A model generated the notes under the pieces. That model did no database searches and had not been told where the DNA came from. It saw only the letters and a list, made by a program, of their open reading frames with translations. A stretch of DNA of 9,643 nt from an uncultured Pseudomonadota bacterium (lineage in GTDB: Bacteria > Pseudomonadota > Gammaproteobacteria > Burkholderiales > Usitatibacteraceae), in NCBI GenBank assembly GCA_946885905.1, contig CAMPHL010000055.1, positions 1 to 9,643 of the forward strand, given 5' to 3'. This document shows, piece after piece, positions 6,350-9,643 of the stretch. Made by a program: the position numbers and the translations under genes. Positions within the stretch are counted from its first letter, which is position 1. Each line of letters starts with the position of its first letter.

Positions 6350-7093
6350 ATGGTGATCTTCCTGCCTATCGTTGGATTGGTCGCGGTAGTCGCCGGCGGC
6401 ATCGCGGCCGTAGCCGGCTTCGGTATCGGCAGCCTTCTCACCCCCGTGCTCGCGATAGAAACCGGAATGAAACTTGCCGTGGCGGCGATCACGATTCCGC
6501 ATTTCGTGGGAAGCGCATTGCGCTTCTGGATCCTGCGCCGGCACGTCGATCGTCGCGTGCTCGTCGGGTTCGGTGCCGCGAGCGCCCTCGGCGGCCTCGC
6601 GGGTGCGCTCGCGCACGTCTGGGTCTCGAGCCGGCTCCTGGGAGTCGTGTTCGGGGTCCTGCTCGTCCTTGCCGCCATCGCCGAATTCACCGGCTGGATC
6701 CAGCGCGTGCGGTGGGGGCGACGCGCCGCATGGGTAGCCGGCGTGCTGTCGGGCGCATTCGGAGGCCTGGTGGGCAACCAGGGCGGCATCCGCGCCGCTG
6801 CGATGCTTGGCTTTCACGTGCCGAAGGAATCGTTCGTGGCGACCGCCACGGCGATCGCCCTGTTCGTCGATGCCGCGCGCTTGCCGGTCTATCTCTACGC
6901 CGAGTGGCGGGAGATCCTGGCGATCTGGCCGCTGGTGCTCATCGCGACCATCGGTGTCGTGGTCGGCACAATGATCGGTACGCGGGTGCTTGGGCACATT
7001 CCCCAACAGGTCTTCCGGCGCGTAGTCGCCACGGTGCTGCTGTTGTTGGGGCTGTACATGATCGGTGCTTCCTCCTCGCTTGGGAGGGGCTAG
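6350..7093 (+). CDS. TauE/SafE-family membrane permease
   Basis: A 247-residue integral membrane protein with about seven or eight hydrophobic segments. It shows the two-fold internal repeat of the TauE/SafE (DUF81) family: VVAGGIAAVAGFGIGSLLTP near the N-terminus and VLSGAFGGLVGNQGGIRAAA just past the middle, each a glycine-rich re-entrant segment. Relatives are implicated in export or import of sulfonates, sulfite or organic anions; the substrate here cannot be read. There is no clear Shine-Dalgarno, and the ATG is preceded by a 5-bp palindrome. The last codons (ASSSLGRG then TAG) lie within a GC-rich hairpin repeat, so the natural C-terminus may have been changed by repeat insertion. It is slightly short of the usual ~250-260 residues. 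Confidence 0.9.
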   Translation: MVIFLPIVGLVAVVAGGIAAVAGFGIGSLLTPVLAIETGMKLAVAAITIPHFVGSALRFWILRRHVDRRVLVGFGAASALGGLAGALAHVWVSSRLLGVVFGVLLVLAAIAEFTGWIQRVRWGRRAAWVAGVLSGAFGGLVGNQGGIRAAAMLGFHVPKESFVATATAIALFVDAARLPVYLYAEWREILAIWPLVLIATIGVVVGTMIGTRVLGHIPQQVFRRVVATVLLLLGLYMIGASSSLGRG

Positions 7094-7100
7094 GGGAAGG
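7068..7100. repeat. GC-rich hairpin repeat, copy 4, overlapping the permease stop
   Basis: CCTCC (7071-7075) pairs with GGAGG (7083-7087), and an outer CTTCC (7068-7072) can instead pair with GGAAG (7095-7099). It shares CTTGGGAGG with copy 3. The permease stop TAG (7091-7093) lies within it. Confidence 0.45.
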
Positions 7101-7103
7101 TGA

Positions 7104-7146
7104 TGGTCCGAAAATGGCCAAATCGCCTATAATGGGCGCAAAGGAG
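7104..7146 (+). promoter_or_regulatory. Promoter of the Phd-zeta module
   Basis: A perfect -10 box TATAAT (7128-7133) stands out in this GC-rich sequence; a weak -35 (TGGTCC, 7104-7109) lies 18 bases upstream. CGCC (7124-7127) and GGCG (7135-7138) flank the -10 as a short inverted repeat, a plausible autoregulatory site for a Phd/YefM-type protein. AAGGAG (7141-7146) is a strong ribosome-binding site seven bases before the ATG. Confidence 0.7.
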
Positions 7147-7153
7147 TGACGTC

Positions 7154-7528
7154 ATGGCCGCAATCCTCAGATTCCGCACCGCCAGTGGTGAAGTGCGCAG
7201 CCTGGAGTCGATTCCAGCGAGCCGGCTGAAGAACGCGCCCGGCTCGATCGTCGACCAGGCTGCTGCGGGCCGACCCGTTGTCATCACCAAGCACCGGGCC
7301 AAGCGAGTAGTGATTCTCTCGTTCGACGACTTCGAGGGTTTGGCCCGAGCCCGCGACCCCGGGTTGGGCGCCCTCGAGGCTCGATTCGATGCTCTTTTGG
7401 ATGGCATGCAGACCCCGGCATCCAAGCGCGGCGCCGCGGCGGCTTTCGCTGCCACCCCGGAGGAGCTCGGTCGGGCGGCCGTAGCCGCGGCACGTCCGCC
7501 TCGCAAGCCTCGCCGCCGCCCTGCCTAA
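7154..7528 (+). CDS. Phd/YefM-family antitoxin
   Basis: A 124-residue protein. Residues about 14-70 fit the Phd/YefM antitoxin DNA-binding domain: VRSLESIPASRLKNAPGSIV, AGRPVVITKHRAKRVVILSF and DDFEGLARARDP. The block 'G.PVVITkh..krvVilsfddfe' is the family hallmark. In this family the N-terminus dimerises and binds the operator, while a disordered C-terminus wraps the toxin. Here the tail is long, Ala- and Arg-rich and strongly basic at the end (RPPRKPRRRPA). It is longer than typical members (about 75-95 residues). The start has an excellent AAGGAG. The downstream gene is a zeta-type P-loop protein whose open frame begins 42 bases before this stop, so the pair is read as a toxin-antitoxin module with coupled translation. 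Confidence 0.88.
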   Translation: MAAILRFRTASGEVRSLESIPASRLKNAPGSIVDQAAAGRPVVITKHRAKRVVILSFDDFEGLARARDPGLGALEARFDALLDGMQTPASKRGAAAAFAATPEELGRAAVAAARPPRKPRRRPA

Positions 7529-7547
7529 GGCTCGGTTCACCCTCCGC

Positions 7548-8174
7548 GTGCTCGCCGGCGTGAACGGCGCGGGCAAGAGCAGCATCGGCGGCGCCGCGCT
7601 GCGCGCCGCCGGAACGGATTACTACAACCCGGATGAGGCCGCGCGCGCGATCCGCGGAGACAATCGGGCTTTGTCCCAGCACGAAGCCAATAGCCGCGCC
7701 TGGCAGGCAGGCGTCGATTTGCTACGCAGGGCCATCGACGAGCACAAGGACTTCAACTTCGAGTCCACTCTCGGTGCGAATACCATCCCGCGCATGTTGG
7801 CCGAGGCGGCCGACGGTGGAGCGGCAGTGCACGTCTGGTTCGTGGGCCTCGAGGGCGTGGAGGTGCACCTTGCTCGAGTACGCGCTCGAGTAAAGGCTGG
7901 CGGCCACGACATCCCCGAAGCCGACATTCGTCGTCGCTACGATGGAAGCCGCGAGAACCTCGTTTTGCTGATGCCCAAGCTTGCGTCGCTGCGGATCTAC
8001 GACAACTCGACCGAGGGCGATCCGGTCCAGGGTGGGCGCCCGAAGCCGCGCCTCACCATGCACCTCGAGCACGGCCGGATCATCGCCCCGTCCAACCTCC
8101 GCGTTACCCCCTCTTGGGCAAAGGCCCTGGTTGCCAAGGCGATCGAAATTTCCGAGCCGGGCAGGGCGCGCTGA
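7548..8174 (+). CDS. Zeta-toxin-family P-loop kinase
   Basis: Zeta toxins are kinases; characterised ones phosphorylate UDP-N-acetylglucosamine and block cell-wall synthesis. From the GTG at 7548 (208 residues), the landmarks are Walker A GVNGAGKSS with Lys10, NPDEAAR with Asp29 (catalytic Asp in the family), FNFESTLG with Glu72, and GGHDIPEADIRRRY (118-131) carrying the phosphate-binding arginines. All key residues appear intact. The start is unusual: the frame is open from 7485, has no ATG or TTG, and offers only CTG 7521 or GTG 7548. GTG would cut off most of the first beta-strand (FTLRVLAG), so CTG 7521, which overlaps the antitoxin stop, fits the fold better; neither has a ribosome-binding site. 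Coupling to the antitoxin, or frameshifting, is possible. Confidence 0.88.
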   Translation: MLAGVNGAGKSSIGGAALRAAGTDYYNPDEAARAIRGDNRALSQHEANSRAWQAGVDLLRRAIDEHKDFNFESTLGANTIPRMLAEAADGGAAVHVWFVGLEGVEVHLARVRARVKAGGHDIPEADIRRRYDGSRENLVLLMPKLASLRIYDNSTEGDPVQGGRPKPRLTMHLEHGRIIAPSNLRVTPSWAKALVAKAIEISEPGRAR

Positions 8175-8202
8175 AGAGAAGGTGGGCCTTGCGCTGCCAC
8201 GC

Positions 8203-8227
8203 GTCCGCTTCGGGTCGAAAACAGTCG
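8203..8227. repeat. GTCCGCTT-type dispersed repeat, copy 1 (degenerate)
   Basis: GTCCGCTTCGGGTCGAAAAC shares GTCCGCTT and the following CGG...C...GAA pattern with 9591-9614, but its right arm has decayed. Read on the minus strand it gives FDPKRT; the other copy gives SGRKRT. Short pseudo-peptides ending DPKRT are, to my recollection, a hallmark of an intergenic repeat widespread in proteobacteria. It lies between the zeta toxin and recombinase genes. Confidence 0.5.
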
Positions 8228-8264
8228 TAGAGGAAGGTGAGTCCCTCTTTATGAGGAGCTCGCC

Positions 8265-8870
8265 ATGCGTAAACAAGCCTCTGCCTGGAACAAGGGACGA
8301 CTGCTCGGCCAGAAGCCGCCGCTGAAACCGAAGGAAATCTGGTCACTCCGCATCCGCCTGCAGCTTGCTGACAAGGCCCGTGACGTGGCGCTGTTCAACG
8401 TGGCCATCGACAGCAAGCTACGCGGCTGCGATTTGGTCTCCCTCCGGGTTCGTGACGTGTACCAAGGTAGTGTAGTTTCAAGCCGTGCGATCGTCATGCA
8501 GCGCAAGACACAGCGCCCGGTTCAGTTCGAGATCACCGAAGCGACGCGCGAGTCGATTTGTAGCTGGGTAGCGCGCCGTGATCTTCGCGCCGCTGGCTTC
8601 CTTTTCCCAGGCCGAGGCCGGGAGCGCCATTTGTCAGTACGCCAGTACAGCCGGATCGTGAAGGGGTGGATTGATTGCATAGGTCTAGACCAAAGCAGAT
8701 ACGGCACGCATTCGCTCCGGCGAACGAAAGCGACGCTGATCTATAAACGCACCAAGAACATCCGGGCAATCCAGCTCTTGCTCGGTCATACGAAGCTGGA
8801 AAGCACAGTCAGGTACCTCGGAATCGAGGTGGACGACGCACTTGAGATCTCAGAGCAGACCGAAATTTAG
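8265..8870 (+). CDS. Catalytic-domain-only tyrosine recombinase
   Basis: A 201-residue protein consisting almost wholly of a tyrosine-recombinase catalytic domain, about the size of FimB/FimE and lacking the usual N-terminal core-binding domain of ~170-residue larger integrases. All active-site residues are visible: Arg53 (SKLRGCDLVSLRVRDV), Lys81 (QRKTQRP), His149 and Arg152 (THSLRRTKATL), His175 (LLLGHTKLEST) and Tyr184 (VRYLGIEVDD). It should cleave and rejoin DNA, but its target is unknown. Start choice is firm: AGGAG lies six bases before the ATG. Two lines of its coding sequence counted by hand give 52% and 58% GC, against 77% for a line of the permease gene, which supports foreign origin. 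It sits between two toxin-antitoxin modules and is bracketed with mazEF by related repeats. Confidence 0.93.
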   Translation: MRKQASAWNKGRLLGQKPPLKPKEIWSLRIRLQLADKARDVALFNVAIDSKLRGCDLVSLRVRDVYQGSVVSSRAIVMQRKTQRPVQFEITEATRESICSWVARRDLRAAGFLFPGRGRERHLSVRQYSRIVKGWIDCIGLDQSRYGTHSLRRTKATLIYKRTKNIRAIQLLLGHTKLESTVRYLGIEVDDALEISEQTEI

Positions 8871-8913
8871 GCGGTTTCGGCCACCTGGGGCGGCCTCACC
8901 CGCTACCCAGCGC

Positions 8914-8981
8914 TGTAGCTACATTGTTGAGACTTTTTGTTCCGCGTGCTATTCTGTGTATCTACATTGAAGATACAGGAG
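8914..8981 (+). promoter_or_regulatory. mazEF promoter flanked by paired operator-like sites
   Basis: TTGAGA (8927-8932) and TATTCT (8950-8955), 17 bases apart, form a plausible sigma-70 promoter. Upstream of the -35 is the 10-bp palindrome TGTAGCTACA (8914-8923). Downstream of the -10, TGTATCT (8957-8963) and AGATACA (8971-8977) form a perfect inverted repeat. The two sites also match as direct repeats: TGTAGCTACATTGTTGA against TGTATCTACATTGAAGA, 14 of 17, with starts 43 bp apart. AGGAG (8977-8981) is the mazE ribosome-binding site. Autoregulation by MazE/MazEF is expected from the family. Confidence 0.75.
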
Positions 8982-8987
8982 AATCAC

Positions 8988-9230
8988 ATGCGCGCGATCG
9001 TGAAGAAGTGGGGCAACAGCGCGTCGATCCGAATTCCGGCCGCATTGATGGACGCAGCGAAGCTTGAGCTCGACGATGCCGTAGAAGTGCGCGAGGAGGG
9101 CGGACGCATCATCATTGAGCCCGTGAGGCAGAGGCGGTACGAGCTTGCTCAGCTGATAGCGGGAATTACGCCGCACAACCGGCACGGCGAAGTGGACTTC
9201 GGCCCGCCGGTGGGCAAAGAGGTTCTCTGA
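8988..9230 (+). CDS. mazE: MazE-type antitoxin
   Basis: An 80-residue protein. Residues 1-45 are the AbrB/MazE swapped-hairpin DNA-binding domain: MRAIVKKWGNSASIRIPAAL and LELDDAVEVREEGGRIIIEP. The WGNS.siRIP block is diagnostic. The C-terminal ~35 residues (YELAQLIAGITPHNRHGEVD) form the flexible toxin-binding tail; the ELI.GITP.N.H.E.D pattern is usual for MazE partners of this MazF type. It neutralises MazF and, with it, represses the operon. The start is fixed by AGGAG six bases upstream. The stop overlaps the mazF start as TGATG, so translation is coupled. Confidence 0.95.
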   Translation: MRAIVKKWGNSASIRIPAALMDAAKLELDDAVEVREEGGRIIIEPVRQRRYELAQLIAGITPHNRHGEVDFGPPVGKEVL

Positions 9231-9562
9231 TGGCGCGCTACGTCCCGGACCAAGGGGATATTGTTTGGCTGGATTTCGATCCGCACGCAGGCCATGAGCA
9301 GGCCGGGCATCGTCCAGCAATGGTCCTTTCGCCGGCGGCGTACAACGGCAAGACGGGCCTGATGCTGTGCTGTCCAATGACGACGCAGATCAAGGGATAT
9401 CCCTTCGAGGTGCTGGTCAGTGGGAGACCTCCTTCGGCCGCCTTGGCGGATCAGGTGAAAAGCCTGGATTGGGTCGTGCGCAAGGCAAAGAAGAAGGCCA
9501 AGGCTACGCCCGAAGAAATGGCGGAAGTGCGGGCGAAGGTCCTGGCGCTGGTCGGGGGGTAG
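9230..9562 (+). CDS. mazF: MazF-type endoribonuclease toxin
   Basis: A 110-residue toxin of the MazF/PemK family, which cleaves mRNA at short sequence motifs in the cytoplasm. The opening YVPDQGDIVWLDFDPHAGHE and QAGHRPAMVLSP are the family signature, with the conserved Arg of GHRP. PMTTQIKGYPFEV carries the conserved Thr, and ALADQVKSLDW follows as in active members. The C-terminal helix is Lys-rich (RKAKKKAKATPEEM). Length is normal, and no truncation or missing residue is seen, so the toxin should be functional. Its ATG shares one base with the mazE stop. The cleavage motif cannot be read from sequence. Confidence 0.95.
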   Translation: MARYVPDQGDIVWLDFDPHAGHEQAGHRPAMVLSPAAYNGKTGLMLCCPMTTQIKGYPFEVLVSGRPPSAALADQVKSLDWVVRKAKKKAKATPEEMAEVRAKVLALVGG

Positions 9563-9590
9563 GGAGCCTCGCGACTTTCTGATCCATGAG

Positions 9591-9614
9591 GTCCGCTTTC
9601 GGCCAGAAGCGGAC
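9591..9614. repeat. GTCCGCTT-type palindromic repeat, copy 2
   Basis: A perfect 8-bp stem, GTCCGCTT (9591-9598) and AAGCGGAC (9607-9614), with an 8-base loop, 28 bases after the mazF stop. A competing 5-bp stem GCGGA/TCCGC (9609-9613 and 9617-9621) uses part of the right arm. It may double as the mazEF terminator although there is no T-run. It is related to 8203-8227. The remaining bases to the window end show no gene I can support. Confidence 0.6.
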
Positions 9615-9643
9615 AATCCGCCTTTGACGCCCATGTGTTAACC

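Noticed and set aside
6278..7006. Minus-strand open frame opposite the permease
   Set aside because: Its highly charged Asp/Arg/His composition is the mirror of hydrophobic codons; the plus strand clearly encodes a membrane protein.
8871..8883. TTTCGGCCA after the recombinase stop as a third copy of the GTCCGCTT repeat
   Set aside because: Only nine bases match copy 2 and neither arm is present, which is easily chance.
9149..9634. 161-codon minus-strand open frame over mazF and the right edge
   Set aside because: It starts inside the repeat, reading SGRKRT, and runs antisense to a complete MazF; no domain pattern.
9591..9643. Integron attC site next to the toxin-antitoxin module (palindrome plus GTTAAC near the edge)
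   Set aside because: The conserved core-site pair and bulged-stem layout are not visible, the recombinase is not IntI-like, and the sequence ends too soon to test.
1..9643. CRISPR array, tRNA, rRNA, or insertion sequence with transposase
   Set aside because: No regularly spaced repeats, no cloverleaf or rRNA-like stretch, and no transposase motif were found; the only DNA-mobility gene is the tyrosine recombinase.

Overview
The window is high-GC proteobacterial chromosome, most likely from a betaproteobacterium (inferred from GC content, gene families and intergenic repeats; no rRNA or tRNA is present to test it). Genes are short, in mixed orientation and closely packed. Several gaps carry small palindromic repeats.

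Region 1 (1-3635). The 3' end of an unidentified gene is followed by a compact minus-strand cluster: a PAP2-type membrane phosphatase, an AraC-family regulator and a DUF4440/NTF2-like lipoprotein, separated by 17 and 27 bp. Divergent to it is a MarR regulator whose stop overlaps the start of a GNAT acetyltransferase (TGATG). The short gap between PAP2 and MarR holds overlapping inverted repeats over a good minus-strand -10 box, which suggests MarR controls both directions.

Region 2 (3636-7100). This holds a YCII-domain protein, an exported alpha/beta hydrolase, a small TfoX-N-like protein, a Uma2-family nuclease-fold protein and a TauE/SafE-family permease. Two ~38-bp repeat copies (GTCGAA...TTCGAC) lie either side of the hydrolase. 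GC-rich CCTCCC/GGGAGG hairpins sit at or near several gene ends, and one encodes the C-terminus of the permease.

Region 3 (7101-9643). This is an accessory-looking island. A Phd/YefM-type antitoxin, with a consensus -10 box and strong Shine-Dalgarno, is followed by a zeta-type P-loop toxin that has no normal start codon. Next comes a catalytic-domain-only tyrosine recombinase of lower GC with all six active-site residues, then a MazE/MazF module. The mazEF promoter is flanked by two near-identical operator-like sites 43 bp apart. The recombinase-mazEF segment (about 1.4 kb) is bracketed by two copies of a GTCCGCTT-type repeat.

The most notable points are the Phd-zeta pairing with its unusual gene junction, the paired operator layout at mazEF, and the recombinase/toxin-antitoxin segment bracketed by repeats. 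No complete new defence or biosynthetic system was recognised.
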